From contig NC_039362.1 in NCBI RefSeq assembly GCF_003573695.1, positions 112,695,120-112,759,119 of the forward strand: a stretch of DNA of 64,000 bases, read 5' to 3'. The DNA comes from Papaver somniferum. Lineage: Eukaryota; Streptophyta; Magnoliopsida; Ranunculales; Papaveraceae. Both the position numbers and the translations under genes were made by a program. Position 1 is the stretch's first letter, and every line of letters starts with the position of its first letter. This document shows positions 34,073 to 46,179 of the stretch, piece by piece. The notes under the pieces were generated by a model, which saw nothing but the letters and a program-made list of their open reading frames with translations, did no database searches and was not told the origin of the DNA.

Positions 34073-34303
34073 CTATGCATTAGCTTCTTGACGTTGTTGT
34101 TCTTGAGTTTGTTGTGTCAAAATTTCATCGTCATTTACAAGCGTTGATGGATGGCTATCTTCCTCTTCCTCGACCGGAAACTCATCTGAACGGCATTCTT
34201 TTCGTAAGAAGTTGTGCAGGCCTGCACAAGCTGTCATTATCTCTGCTTGCACCTGATACGGAAATGGAGGTTGAGACTTAAAGATCAAGAAACGAGACTT
34301 CAC
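34073..34303 (-). pseudogene. HARBI1/PIF-type nuclease, C-terminal remnant
   Basis: The minus frame has PPFPYQVQAEIMTACAGLHN followed by FLRKE and an acidic tail. This matches the end of the DDE domain of plant PIF/Harbinger nucleases (..Y....Q..I..AC..LHNF.R). The rest of the catalytic domain, with all three acidic residues, is absent upstream. Non-functional as a nuclease. Confidence 0.65.
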
Positions 34304-34477
34304 ATAATAAACATAAAGATGTCAACCCATAAAAATTAGTAGCAATCAATCCATAACAATAAGTTCTCAACTAGGAGAAAAGAAAAATTAAATACTAATA
34401 GTTATGAATAAAAACGATCAAATGTTGTAACTCTAAAAGCCCATTAAACCTAATAGAAACTTGCAAAGATGACAGGT

Positions 34478-35404
34478 TTATGCTTTTAACTTTGAACCAA
34501 TCCACAAGTTTCTCTCTTCAGGAGTAAAACGTATGAATAAGTTATTCTTGTGATTGTTGTCCAGCATTTCAATTACTTTCAGCTTATCTTCCAAAGAAAT
34601 TTCATTTATGCCATAAACAAGATCCCATACTTGGTTATCTTTCTTATCCTTATCAATTCTGCGCATTTTTTTTTCAATTTTGCGGTCTTCTTTCTCTTTC
34701 GCAATAAGAGCATGCATTGAATCAATAGAAGAAGCAATCGATGAACTGTTGGAAATCAATTTCTCTAGATAATCAGACTGCCCAGTAGGATTAGTTGATG
34801 TAGAAGAGTCACCAATGTCACACCTTGGTCTTTTCTTTGGTGCCGTTTTTCTGACAGGAATTTTCTTTGTGTTCATATCTTGAGTTTCATCTTTATCTTT
34901 TTCATCACTTTCCTTTAAGCCATATCCCACGTATGATACGTTAAAAGCATTATCATATTGCTCTCGTTGAGTATAATCAACATCGAAGTAATCATCTTGT
35001 TCATCTTCCTTATCACAGGTTCTAGCACTTGTACCCTCATGGGTAAGATCAACTGTAACTTTTCCAGAAGCACATTTATTCCCAAAAACAATAAGAAAGT
35101 CACCATAGTCTTTACCATTATCTTCCCTTAAGTTAGTTTGGTTTGGATGGCTCTGTTAACATACAAAAAATAAATAAAGGATAAAGCATGAATTAGAACT
35201 CTGCACAAAATAGAAGAAAAAAATATCAAATTTAGTTTTCAGTAAGTAACACACACATACCTCAAAGTAATTGTTCCACATCTCGTCGGATCCGGTAATC
35301 ATCTTGTTAGCATCATCCCAAATTAATGCATGATGACAGAACAAATTATGAAGATAGCTATAAAGGAATTCTGTTTCACCGAAACACAGTTTCAGATCGT
35401 CCAA
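34478..35404 (-). pseudogene. Myb/SANT-like DNA-binding protein (PIF/Harbinger ORF1), 5'-truncated
   Basis: Exon 35404-35261 holds the end of the Myb/SANT-like domain (IWDDANKMITGSDEMWNNYF), which resembles the F.WD...K.V...D.VW..Y pattern of plant Myb_DNA-bind_3 proteins. Donor GAG|GTATGT; acceptor TTAACAG at 35153. Exon 35152-34478 continues SHPNQTNLRE.., DYGDFLIVFG, then a basic linker (KKIPVRKTAPKKRPR) and a Lys/Glu helix region, ending in ..WIGSKLKA. The first helices of the DNA-binding domain are missing. In active elements ORF1 works with the DDE nuclease in transposition. Confidence 0.6.
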
Positions 35405-35930
35405 TCTTTGCAGTACTAATACTTACCTGATCCTCTTGAAATTTTTACGGTACACTTAAAACTCACTATTCCACAACACACTCAAAAATCATAGCATTCC
35501 AACGGTTCATTAAAAAGATACATTACTCAGAACCCGACTACTTTCAATACGTGCATACAGAATTCAGTTCCGGATTTCTTACACTTTGGTGTACCTAAAG
35601 TGATCAGAACTTCATGAAATTTCTACAGTAGGTAACCTTCATATATACAAACATCATACTAAAATTTCAGCTTTGTCCGATAAGCGTAGAATGAGATAAA
35701 TAGGAATCAGTCCCCTATTCGGGATTTAAACTCAGCAGACCATAGTCATATATTGTGCAAGCTTTGCAGTATCAAACGTGACCTGATCCGCGTGAAAATT
35801 TTACTGTACTTCTATAACAAGGTAACCTACGACATACTCAAATTTCATCATATTCCAACGGTTGAATTTAAAGATATCATTATAATCAAATCATGAAATT
35901 TCTTACCAAGATCTTTTGAACCACAAATTA
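35405..35930. repeat. Three diverged tandem units (about 170-190 bp)
   Basis: Stretches at about 35405, 35597 and 35761 share CTTTGCAGTA..., (C)CTGATC...TGAAATTTTTAC and CATATTCCAACGGTT-like words in order (CATTCCAACGGTTCATTAAA at 35495, CATATTCCAACGGTTGAATT at 35848). No coding capacity. Probably upstream sequence of the PIF-like element. Confidence 0.5.
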
Positions 35931-37090
35931 GGGTTTTGACAGAGAGAGAGTACCCACAAAAAAAAAATATAAACACAATCAAAATAAACAATCATGGAGA
36001 TCAAAGATATGAAAAACAATCAAAATAGTACACAAATCAAACTATTATAAACAATCATGGAGATCAAAGAAGAAAAAAAACATACCTGGAAAAAAAACGT
36101 TTCCTCTTCTTTCTCCTATGGTTTTCTACGCACCAAACTCCTTCCCAAATCTCTACTCTTTTGAGAGATTTGTTGTGAGACCAAAATACACTAAAAACTC
36201 CTTCGAACTCCCCAAATCAACCAACTCCCTAGTATTGTAGGGTTTTATGACTAACAGGGAGTTCAAGAGCTTTTTTTAAACTCCCCAGCGACTAACAGGT
36301 GTTTTCTAGAGAGTTTAGGAGACTCCTCTAAACTCCCCCACGACTAACGGAGATTTGGAGAGACTCCCTCAAACTCCCTCAGGACTAACAGGAGAAAACC
36401 TAAATACATTAAAATCTCTCGAACTCTCCCACGACTAACCCCCTGTGAATCTTGATTTCTTCAATTTTTTGATAAAATTAAATTTTGATAACCCACTATG
36501 AATCGATCAAAACCCATTGACCAATTTAAAAAAACCATTATCATCTGTTCTTTACTGTAAGCTTTGATTCATATGATTTACCACTATGAATTTTCAGATA
36601 AACTTCACGAATCTAAAAACTCAATCCAAACGGAAGTAAATCAGAATCGTCTTGTTATTGTTTTAAAATCAGGGTTTAAAGGAGGAAGAGAAGATGGTTT
36701 GGGAATAGAAAAGATATAGAGGAAGAGAGAAGGTGGTTGCGATTCTGTTGCAGTGGTAGAGATACAGAGCCGGAGAAAGTGATGGTGGTGGCGACAATGG
36801 TTCAGAGAAATAAAAATTTAGTTTTGTTTTAAAGAATTAGGGTTACTGAATGGTTATTATGTAAATATTAATAAATTGAAGGGTATGAAAGTAAACTTCT
36901 TTAGTATGTATATTATATATAATTTTTTAAATAATTTCTTAATTTTATTTAACAGAAATTAAGATTTAAACCAGTCAACGTGGGTCAACGTCCAGTCCAG
37001 GTACCAAACCCTAACGTTGGACAAATGTTAGACCAAAGCCTAGTGTTGGTCAAAACCTGAGTACTAAACACCAATTATCCCTTTTTTTTA

Positions 37091-38225
37091 ATCGCATAGT
37101 TCAGAGGTGGTTATAAAGGCATCACAAGATTACACGAAGAAAAAAAAATGCAACCCTCCATCATTCCGTACAGGGTTACCTCGGCTATGATGTTTACCGA
37201 AATTCCCCCCGTTTTTTTATTAGAAAATCCTCAAATTCTCAAGTCTCCCAAAATACCACCTCTTGGGGAGAGACTTTTACCATGCCTATTTTTCAAAAAG
37301 AAAAAAAATCTCTCCAAATCTTTGAAAAAAAATAAATCCATGACTTTCAATTCTCTTTAACAGGAGTGTTTGAGTGACTCTTATGAAATCCTAATCCAGT
37401 AACAAGGAGTTTCTGAGAATTCAAATGATTTAAAAAAAGTTTCTAACAATAACAAGAGACATTGAGAGACTCTCCAAAAATCTCACTTGATAACTTAGTT
37501 AAAGTATCTTTGCAAGAGTTTGTATTTCTGATGATAGACATACATACTTAATTATTGATTTGACTTAACCTCGATAACAATCTCGAATTACATTAGTTAT
37601 AGTCTATTGACACTTCTATTTGAAGTATTAAATAACTGATGTAATGTTTTTGTTATCAGTCTTTATATGAAACTTTCGAATTCCTATGCTAACAACTAAT
37701 TCCACCTCTTCCAAAACCGCGATAGCTTCAACTTGCTCCTTATTTAATGCAAACCTTGTTTTGCATTTTGCTGCTCCAAATTCACCTGCATGTATCTTAA
37801 GAGTAGTCCAATACCAACTACAATACTAGTTGATTTCTTATTGTAAGATGCATTTATTTATTTTTAACATAATTGGATTTAAAGGGTTTCCATGATTATG
37901 GTAACCTCATTGTTGTAACTTGAGTTCTGTCATACTTTTCTAGGAAGTTTTTCCAATACGATCTTTCTTTTTGAGTTTGAGTTAGTAAATTTCTCGGATT
38001 AACATGCATCATGCCAAAACTCACATCACACACACTGTCCACATATTGATAATAACAAACCTCAAGGGATGCTGATAGAATCATTGTATAAATTTAGATT
38101 AATGAACCAATTAAAAATCCGGAAACAGAAATTTGAATTGATAGCAAGAGCAAATAACCGACTATCCATAGAAAACCAAACCCTATGAACTATCTGACAC
38201 GTATATATTGAATAAGTATTGAACA
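37091..38225. other. No gene seen
   Basis: AT-rich, with GAGACTC/TCTCC-rich low-complexity words near 37220-37490. No supported coding frame or RNA gene. Confidence 0.55.
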
Positions 38226-40761
38226 TGAAATGCGGGGGTCTAAGAACCACACCCAACAATTCGTTTGGCAATCTGAGAGGACTTACTCCAATACACTTTC
38301 TAGAGAATCAACTAGACAGTCAGCTCAATCTAGAATAAAGTATATCAAAGAGTTTAATATCTCTAACTCTTAATTCAATCCGCAATCAGCAAATAGAAAT
38401 CTGCGAGCCCGATTGAATATAAGAGAATTACTTAAACGGTACCAAAAACCAATGTTCAAGTGTCAATCAGTGTAAATCAACAACCAAAGGTTGGATATTC
38501 TAATTGATTGATATTAACGCACAACCTGTGATATTTCAATTATATAACAAATTATATTGCGGAAAAGAAATAACACAGACACCAGAATTTTGTTAACGAG
38601 GAAACCACAAATGCATAAAAACCCCGGGACCTAGTCCAGTTTGAACACCACGCTGTATTAAGCCGCTACAGACACTAGCCTACTACCAATTAACTTCGTA
38701 CTGGACTGTAGTTGAACCCTAATCAATCTCACACTGATTCAAGGTACAGTTGCGCTCCTTATGTCTCTGATCCCAGCAGGATACTACGCACTTGATTCCC
38801 TTAGATGATCTCACCCACAACTAAGAGTTGCTACGACCCAAAGTCGAAGACTTGATAAACAAATATGTCTCACACAGAAAAGTCTATAGGATTGAATATA
38901 TTTGTATCCCACAGAAATACCCAAGAGTTTTCGTTCCGTATTTTGATAAATCAAGGTGAACAGGAACCAATTGATAAACCGGACTTATATTCCCGAAGAA
39001 CAGCCTAGTATTATCAATCACCTCACAATAAATTTAATCGACTAGCGAAACAAGTTATTGTGGAATCACAAACGATGAGACGAAGGTGTTTGCGACTACT
39101 TTTCTATCTTGCCTACCGGAGATATAAATCTCAAGCCAATTTTACAATTGCACTCAATCACGATAGAAACAGCAAGATCAGATCACGCAACTAGAAAGAC
39201 AATAGTTGGGTGTGGCTTCACAATCCCAATGAAGTCTTCAAGTCGTTAACCTACAGGGTCTCGAGAAGAAACCTAAGGTTAAAGGAGAATCGACTCTAGT
39301 TATGAAACTAGTAACACACAGGAGGTGTGGGGATTAGGTTTCCCAGTTGCTAGAGTTATCCTTTATATAGTTTTCAAATCAGGGTTTGCAATCCAAGTTA
39401 CCTTGGTAGCAAAGCATTCAATATTCACCGTTAGATGAAAAACCTGATTCAACCAAGCTAATATCTTTCAACGGTTAGATCGAACTTAGCTTGTTACACA
39501 CAAATGAAATGTACCCTCATTTAGGTTTATGTAGCCATACCCAAACGTGTACACCATGTTGGTTCACAAATAGTTAACCGAGGTTAGCCATATGATTACT
39601 CTCATATCAACCTTATTCATCTTAACCATAACTAGTTCAAATGACTCAAATGAAACTAGTTAAAGAGTTGATCAATTGCTATATTCTCTTGGATTTAGAC
39701 AAGAACACAATTGAAGCAAAATCGGTTTGATTCACTCGAATCAATACACGAACATTATAGCCACTGTTTGCAAAGATTGCATTCCTCGTTGATAAATGTT
39801 TAATTTCATGTACACTACCGATTTTAGAAAGTAACTACTTAAGTATGCGTACGGGTATGCGTACTTAAGTAACCGGATTTGAGTTTGTTTTGGTTTTCAA
39901 ACTCAACAGAAATTCACGGACGTGAACTTTCCGCCAGTACGCGTACGGGTACGCGTACATAGGTAACTTAATGAGTTGGTTTTGAAATTCCAACATCAGC
40001 AGAAATTCACGGACGTGAACTTCCGCCAGTATGCATACGGGTACGCATACTTATCCAGTATCCTTCAACCATTTTATATATACACAAGTATGCACACTTT
40101 AGGTTCCCGGTTTTGGACTTATACACTAATGTGCGAACACACTATGCTTATATCCAAAGATGGTTACAAGATTATAAACTCTTTATTTCAATCATTGAAA
40201 CATTCTTCTATAATGACAATAGCCGTTTTCACACACTATTAGCATCAAAGCAATTTTCAAGATATTGAAATAATCATTATCGAAACATTCCAAGCCTACA
40301 TCAAATGATTGTATCACACAAACCATGTAAAATGTTACTCGGCAATTTTTTCATGATATAAGATGAACTTGGTCGAAGAGAAATCTTACCAACACATATT
40401 TTGAGAAATATGTAAGCGAGATATAGTCGGCTCGAAATCTCAAATATGTATATAGAAAACTATATCGTAATACGACTTATGTCTCAATATAAGAGATAGA
40501 GTAGAAATAGACTTTCCAAGTGATAGATGAGTTTAAGTATCCACATACCTTTTATCGATGAAGTTCCACAAGCTATCCTTAGTAGTTCTTCATCTTCAAG
40601 TGATAAACGCCGTGAAGTCTAAGCTCAACTACACAAACTATGTCCTAGTCCGAGACATCTATAAATAGGCTAGAAATCAAGACTTATAGTTTTGATTACT
40701 AACATGACAAACATGCTTGAGATAGCAACGCATGCGAGTTCGACCGAGCAGTGCTCTAACA
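38226..40761 (-). mobile_element. Solo LTR (about 2.5 kb), copia-like
   Basis: On the minus strand it starts TGTTAGAGCACTGCTCGGTC at 40761 and ends ..GACCCCCGCATTTCA at 38226. TGTTAGAGCA starts and GTTAGACCCCCGC..TCA ends are familiar from plant Ty1/Copia LTRs. No primer binding site follows and no polypurine tract precedes, so it is a solo LTR. The 5-bp flanks (GAACA, TATTA) do not match, so it may stem from recombination between different copies. Related fragments lie at 19040-19556 and 56221-56300. Confidence 0.65.
39841..40055. repeat. Tandem GTACGCGTAC-type repeats in the solo LTR
   Basis: There are three cassettes of TA(T/C)GC(G/A)TACGGGTA(T/C)GC(G/A)TAC (about 39844, 39935 and 40029). 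The last two are preceded by AGAAATTCACGGACGTGAAC. GTACGCGTAC is a perfect palindrome. Likely LTR regulatory repeats, though this is inferred. Confidence 0.65.
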
Positions 40762-41103
40762 TATTAGTTTCATCAGACTACCACACAATGGACTAGAAAT
40801 GTCCGTACCTATTCTTTCTCTGACAGAAAGACAATTCTGAAGGCATTTCCACATGAAGTAGAGAATTTTAGGTGGAAGTTTTGACTTCCGAAGATTTTTC
40901 CAAGTGGAACGAACTGTTGCTAGATGTCACTGTTGTTGTGATCTGTTCACTATCTCTTGTAGAGTTATAAGCATATTCATTGTACATAAACCACTTTTAG
41001 TTTGCACCACCCAATCATATCCTTAATCTGCAGAGGGGTTCTAATATTTCATATATTTTTCACAATGTCCCCTAACAAAACTGGCATTCAACAAGCTAGT
41101 ATT
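40762..41103. other. Probable 3' end region of the LINE
   Basis: No clear coding. The plus strand continues LINE-like downstream sequence, but the poly(A) end was not located. Confidence 0.35.
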
Positions 41104-41741
41104 TCACCACTTAGTATCCTTATCAATGAGATGACTAACAGTGATGAGACTCTTATAGGGAAATCTGGATGATAAGTAGCCATCATGGTCAGGTACCCGA
41201 ATTTCCTTCAATATGCTATCACCGTTGGCAATATCCCAACAATAATTTTTCTTGACTATACCCAAACCTTGTATTATGCTCTTCCAAAACCCAAGACCCA
41301 CCTATATTTAGCTCATCTCGGACATGGTTTTTATTGGGGAAATATTTATATCTTAACACTTGGACCCATAAAGCTTGATCATCATTTATCATTCTACATG
41401 CTAACTTAGTCAACAGAGCCTCATTGAAAGTTTCAGTTTTTATTACATTCAAACCTCCATAAATTTTGGAGCTGCTAATATTATCCCAATTTTTTAATGA
41501 CCTCCTTGTTTTTCCCCACCAAGACCTTATTTAAATGGAATCAAATTTATCAGTTAAGGCTTTTGGCACGGGAAATATAGGCATACGATGTTTGGTTGAT
41601 ATCCTAGAACTAATTGAGTTAGAGTTGTCTTACCTGCATTATTAAGCCATTTTGATTGCCAAATAGCTAACTGTATTTCAAGCTTACCAATTAGACTGCC
41701 AAATGACTCCATTTTGATTCTTTGAAGAAGAAAAGGCACCA

Positions 41742-41757
41742 CCCCCCCCCCCCCCCC
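41742..41757. repeat. C16 homopolymer in the LINE
   Basis: Sixteen consecutive C, between CACCA and AAATAC, inside the decayed LINE coding region. Confidence 0.85.
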
Positions 41758-43109
41758 AAATACTTATTCTGCAATCGAAATCCTTTTAATATTAATAATA
41801 TTAGTTGCAGAAATTTTGATGTTGTTGTCAGTTGCTGGTATGAAAGCTGGTCCAGATTGGTCATAATTTATGACCTGGCCTGAACCAAGCTGAAATTAGC
41901 TATTATAGCATTGAGATTTCCCACTTTAAATGGACATGCCTTACATAATAATAGGCAGACATCTGTAAAAAATTAATAATAATAATAACAACTAACAATA
42001 ATAATAAAAAAAATATGGGAGGAGCATTCTTTGAGACTTTGATACCATGAATTTGTTTGTTGGTCTGAGCATGCATTGGAGCTCTATAAAATACATTCAT
42101 CAATAAAATGAACAATTATGGAGACAATGGGTCATCTTGTCTCAAACCTCTAGAAGGGAAAGAACACATCACACGGTGATCCATTTAGCAAGATTGATGT
42201 ATAAACAATTGAAATGATGAACCATAAAACACATATCTTCATGAAATAAAATTGTCTAAGACATTGAATAAGGAAACCCAATTCTATCTTATCAAATGCC
42301 TAGGATATATCTAGTTTGAGATCTAAGAAATCTTGGACATATTGTCAGTGATGATTCTATTCTTCAAAAAAGCAGCTTGATATGGAGATATAATCATATT
42401 GAGAATAAGTTTAAGTCTAGAAGCCATAATTTTAGAGATTATCTAATGTGATGTATTGATAAGGTTATAGGTCTAAAATCAGTTGTATTCTTAGGGCATT
42501 TAACCGTAGGTATTAGAGACAGATAATTATAATTGGTTTCTCTAAAAATATGTTTAGAATGATAATTATTAGACATATAATCATTTCCAACTATGCCCTA
42601 CATATGCCATATGCTGGTAGAAATCATGAGGAAAAACATCTGGTCCTGGAGATGTCTAAGGTTGCATCATGAGAACAATTTTTATTATTCATCAGGAGTT
42701 GACATTCTAAGAAGATTTTCATTACCACTATCACTAATACAAGGACTAACATGATTCGTGAAATCAGGTAAAACAGAAGGCTCTGAGGATATACTGATAC
42801 ATGCAAAATTCTTAAGGAGTAATCTGAGCTCTTTCAGTTAACCAAATACTTGTGGGATCCTGTATTGTTTCAATTTGAATTCTTGTTTTCCTGTAATTTT
42901 CAATTGCATGGAAATACCATGTATTTTTGTTATCAGACATATATGTATCATCCCCTATTTGACTGCAAAATTCATGTCGCACATCTTCTAAATAGAGAAG
43001 TTTTTTATTTTTATTTATGCAAACCTAATAATGAAGTTGTTGGTTAAGATTAACCAATCTTCTATCATTCTGGTCATAATACTAGGTTATGCATATTTTT
43101 AACCAGTGA

Positions 43110-43114
43110 GTGAT
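43110..43114. repeat. Target-site duplication of E3, left copy (GTGAT)
   Basis: GTGAT at 43110-43114 is repeated at 49710-49714, directly outside the E3 LTRs. Confidence 0.9.
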
Positions 43115-44784
43115 TGATGTAATTTTAGATAGTGGTAAGAAAGATGTTCGTTCAACTCGGGCTTGTGAAGATTTGATTTAAGACTTAAAAATAGAAAACA
43201 CTAAAAAATAATAAAATATATACAAAAGTTGTCGAGATGAAGAATTGACTGGGACTCAGGATTTCACTGTTTTCCATATTCAAGTGGTTCAGAAATTAAT
43301 CCTAGACAATTATATCTCAAAACAAAACAAATCTTACTCTATTCTTTGCCAAAGTAGACTCCATAAAATATTACGTGTAGATTATAAGCATGGCGCATCA
43401 AGAATCCCTAGGACTAAGCATGCTCCATCAAACAAAGTCACAAGTAATTAATCAAAATCTTAATTCAATTAAAATCGATGCAAAAAGCAAATAAAGAATT
43501 AACTAAATTACCACATGGATGAAATACAACTTCCTCCGTCGTCCCCAGTGATGGGGTTTAGCTCATTGGGCTCAAAACACGTTCAAAAGATTGTTCCATT
43601 GCTCAAAAAGGATTTACAAAGGTGAAAAGGAATAAAATAGTTGCAGAAAGGTAAGCTTCAGTTGCTATAGCAGTTGTTAAAGATCTTTTGCAAGAAAGGT
43701 CAAAGAACGATAAGTATCTGCTACTGGTGATTAACGATAGTACTCTGCGACTGTTCTGCTGTGTTGAATGTTCTTCTTCTTCCTTTCTTCTCTGAAAGTG
43801 CAGAAACGACTCTGCAACTTAATTTTTTTCTCCGAGCAGAGACCTCTGTTGGCTCTCCCTTGCCTCTGTAACTTCCCCCCCCCCCCCCAATTCTCGACAC
43901 CTCATTCAGGGACTCGAAACAATTTTTTATATACCCACGGGCCGATTAAAACTCTCCAAAATCTTCGATATCTTTTCCAATACTTTTCTTGCTCTTCACG
44001 GCCAAGTCACGGGATTGTTTCTTGTTTATCTCTTCTACACGTCTATGGTCATTGTGAGTTGGTCAAAACTGTCCAAGATATAAAGGAATCGATTCAGGGA
44101 AGATATCCTCCCTAATCCTCCACGTAATTTCCATATTAAACTTCCAAACCATCCCGAGATAACTCCTATACCTATGTTTTACGTGAATCTCCTTTTTTAA
44201 CGATTTCAAAGAACTTACCAATCCTGTTTTGTCGAGACAACAACTTTCCAAACAATTTCCCGATAAAATTCCGACCAAATCTCCTTTGGATTCTTGCCTG
44301 AAATACCCGTGAGTATATCTCTTTGTTTCGCTTCAAACCAATAATTGGGCCCTGTTTAATCGAACAAAACACCCATGCTAACCCTGTTAGAACTTAACAG
44401 GCCCAAACTAACTCTTTTCTGTGAGAATCCCCGTGAGAATCTCGCCAGAATATGTCACAGAAGTAACGCAGGTGAAAGCTGCACTTTGCCGCCAAAAGTT
44501 TATTTCAAAGGATGAAGATGGTGTCCCCCACCCAACTTTCGGGTGCCTTTAGCACTTGGGATGTCCTGGGTGTAAATAGCAAGTGGGTGCTCCTTATCCA
44601 AATGGGGGCGCCTTTAGTGATTTTCTCCCACGAGCGCAAATACCACTTTTCGAGCCAATTTCTCCGCACAAGTGTATTCCTCCAAAAACACCTACAAAAA
44701 CATAAAATGCCAAAATAAATACAAAAATGCGTACTAACAATACAGAAAATCGAGAACAAAATAGATACATAAATGCGTCTATCA
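43115..44784 (-). repeat. 3' LTR of E3
   Basis: TGATGTAATTTTAGATAG ... GCGTCTATCA on the plus strand. It differs from the right copy by scattered substitutions, small indels and a C14 tract (43875-43888) where the other LTR has C6 (48801-48806). Confidence 0.9.
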
Positions 44785-44823
44785 AATACCCCCAAACTTA
44801 TTATTTGTTAGTCCCGAGCAAAT
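44785..44823 (-). promoter_or_regulatory. E3 polypurine tract with hairpin
   Basis: In element sense the stem ATTTGCT / AACAAAT (one weak pair) with loop CGGGACT is followed by AAGTTTGGGGGTATT and the LTR start TGATAGACGC. Same arrangement as in E1 and E4. Confidence 0.65.
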
Positions 44824-44851
44824 CAAATCTACAAAATAAAATCCTAACTCA

Positions 44852-44959
44852 CTGTCGCAGGCATCGCGATTGCATTTAGCGTATGCAACAAGCCTTTAAA
44901 CCCCTAGGTGGCCCTAGTGGTCGAGTTATAGTCTCGGGAGGGCTTACTAGAGATATACC
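44852..44959 (-). other. Conserved non-coding block upstream of the E3 polypurine tract
   Basis: Aligns with 63085-63190 (E4) and 2601-2709 (E1). CGAGACTATAACTCG, CCACTAGGG and GGGGTTTAAAGGCTTGTT are identical between E3 and E4. Confidence 0.7.
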
Positions 44960-45943
44960 CACAAAACCTTTACTCCAAACCCTAGCTATCTACGTAGAAC
45001 CTTGGAAGGCACTAAAGAATCTCCTTGGTTGGCATACTTATTGACTACAGGAGGAAGTACCCTGATGCGAAATTCCAATTGTTGTACATGAGTTTGCACT
45101 CAAGTATACTAAAATTCATATATAAGTGACAAAGTTCTACTCAGATAGTCGCACTATGGACATCAATATCCGGAGTCAACAAATCACATGGATAGATTAA
45201 GAGATGGATATAGAGAAAAACATAGATGCTTTTGATGTTGACTAGGTGAACGGTGTTTCTCATATCTTTATGAAGGCCACTGACAAAATGAACCTATCCT
45301 AATGGACTGAGATACTAGTCTAACTAATATCAACTCAACTGCCATATACAAGGGAACCAGTGGTCGATTTATTTTTTTGAACATAACTATTTTTTTATTA
45401 TTATTATTTTTATTTTTTTTAACAACATGATTAGATCTTTTAGATCCAAGTGCATGCTTCTTGTTAGCAGATTACATGGTAATTCCCGTGGATCCTACGT
45501 TCCACGCTTGTTTAGGCGACGGAGACAGGGAGAACACACACATATTGTTATCCAAGTGTTAATATTTATTCCGATTGGTCTGGTATCAATTTTTATTTTT
45601 TTTAGTAATTCAATCACTCTACTTCATCCTAGCAGTGGTAACAACTTGAATCGTGTGCCCCACCAAATCACTCAGACGAACATATTTAAAAAGAAAATAA
45701 AATAAAAACAGAAGGTGAAAAGGACTCAACGAGATATGGCGAAACTACCATGTTATTTCTAACACCTGAGCTCTGTGCTTTTATGAATAGACTCTATATA
45801 GATGTTTCCATCCACTCAAATTGGTTCCTCAACTCCTACAACCAAGATGCTTCGATCCACTTAGATTGGTTAGTGTCATCCTTAATAGGCATAAATTTTT
45901 ATGCTCTGGAGTTTATTAATGCAACTAAAAAGTTTCTCCCATA

Positions 45944-45978
45944 CCCCCAAACTTAAATCTAACATTGTCCTCAATGTT
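45944..45978 (-). other. E3 internal G-tract and AGGA-loop hairpin
   Basis: Plus strand CCCCC at 45944-45948, then the perfect hairpin AACATTG-TCCT-CAATGTT at 45961-45978. In element sense it reads hairpin, then AGATTTAAGTTTGGGGGTAT. Counterparts at 3689-3724 and 61393-61429. Confidence 0.7.
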
Positions 45979-46070
45979 CTAAAGATAAAATTAAAAGCAC
46001 GAACAAAGAGAATTTGTTACCATTTGAAGCAAAAGAGTTAAGGAAAGATATTACCGTGTTGCATGAGCAT

Positions 46071-46082
46071 GGGTTACCTCCC
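46071..46082 (-). other. Conserved GGGAGGTAACCC motif of E3
   Basis: GGGAGGTAACCC in element sense, preceded by GTTAAACTTAGCACTTTTT. Equivalent to the motifs at 8-19 and 61276-61287. Confidence 0.6.
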
Positions 46083-46179
46083 AAAAAGTGCTAAGTTTAA
46101 CTTCTTCAACCATACATAAGAAAGAATTAATCACCTCGAATCATATAGCAATAGCCGGAACAACTGTGGGTCGTCTGCA

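Larger units (their letters stand above)
33652..36440 (-). mobile_element. PIF/Harbinger-like element, decayed, inside the Mutator-like element
   Basis: The ends are GGGGTTAGTC (33652) and its complement GACTAACCCC (36431-36440). The adjoining 200-300 bp on each side are arrays of GGGAGTTTGAGAGAGTTT-like units in opposite orientation, so the ends are fold-back-like. Inside, on the minus strand, are a Myb/SANT-like ORF1 (35404-34478) and the last piece of a DDE nuclease (34303-34073). The expected 3-bp TTA/TAA duplication was not found, so the borders are provisional. Confidence 0.6.
32800..37090. mobile_element. Mutator-like element (32830-37081) with terminal inverted repeats of about 100 bp
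   Basis: Inverted repeats start GGGATAATTGGTGTTT at 32830 and, complemented, at 37081. They stay nearly identical for about 100 bp through CAACACTAGGCTTTGGTC and GGTACCTGGACTGGA. Flanks are GTTTTTTTA (32821-32829) and TTTTTTTTA (37082-37090), an 8-of-9 match to a 9-bp target duplication, as for Mutator-like elements. At the left end, target copy plus the first 12 bases of the repeat are tandemly duplicated (32800-32820 and 32821-32841). No Mutator transposase is seen. The centre is occupied by another element. Confidence 0.7.
41104..43114 (-). pseudogene. LINE (L1-type) reverse transcriptase part, decayed
   Basis: Minus-strand pieces in several frames follow the order of plant LINE ORF2. LKLDIS.AFDKIE (about 42310) and PSRGLRQDDPLSP (about 42150) are reverse-transcriptase motifs. 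LAIWQSKWLNNAGKTTLTQL (about 41640), FNEALLTKLACRMINDDQ (about 41430) and the following ALWVQVLRYKYFP are the post-RT region. Stops, frameshifts and a C16 tract (41742-41757) break the gene. Its upstream endonuclease part lies at 49710-50344, beyond the E3 insertion. Confidence 0.75.

Noticed and set aside
38221..40766. 5-bp target duplication of the solo LTR
   Set aside because: The flanks GAACA and TATTA do not match and no nearby shift gives a convincing pair.
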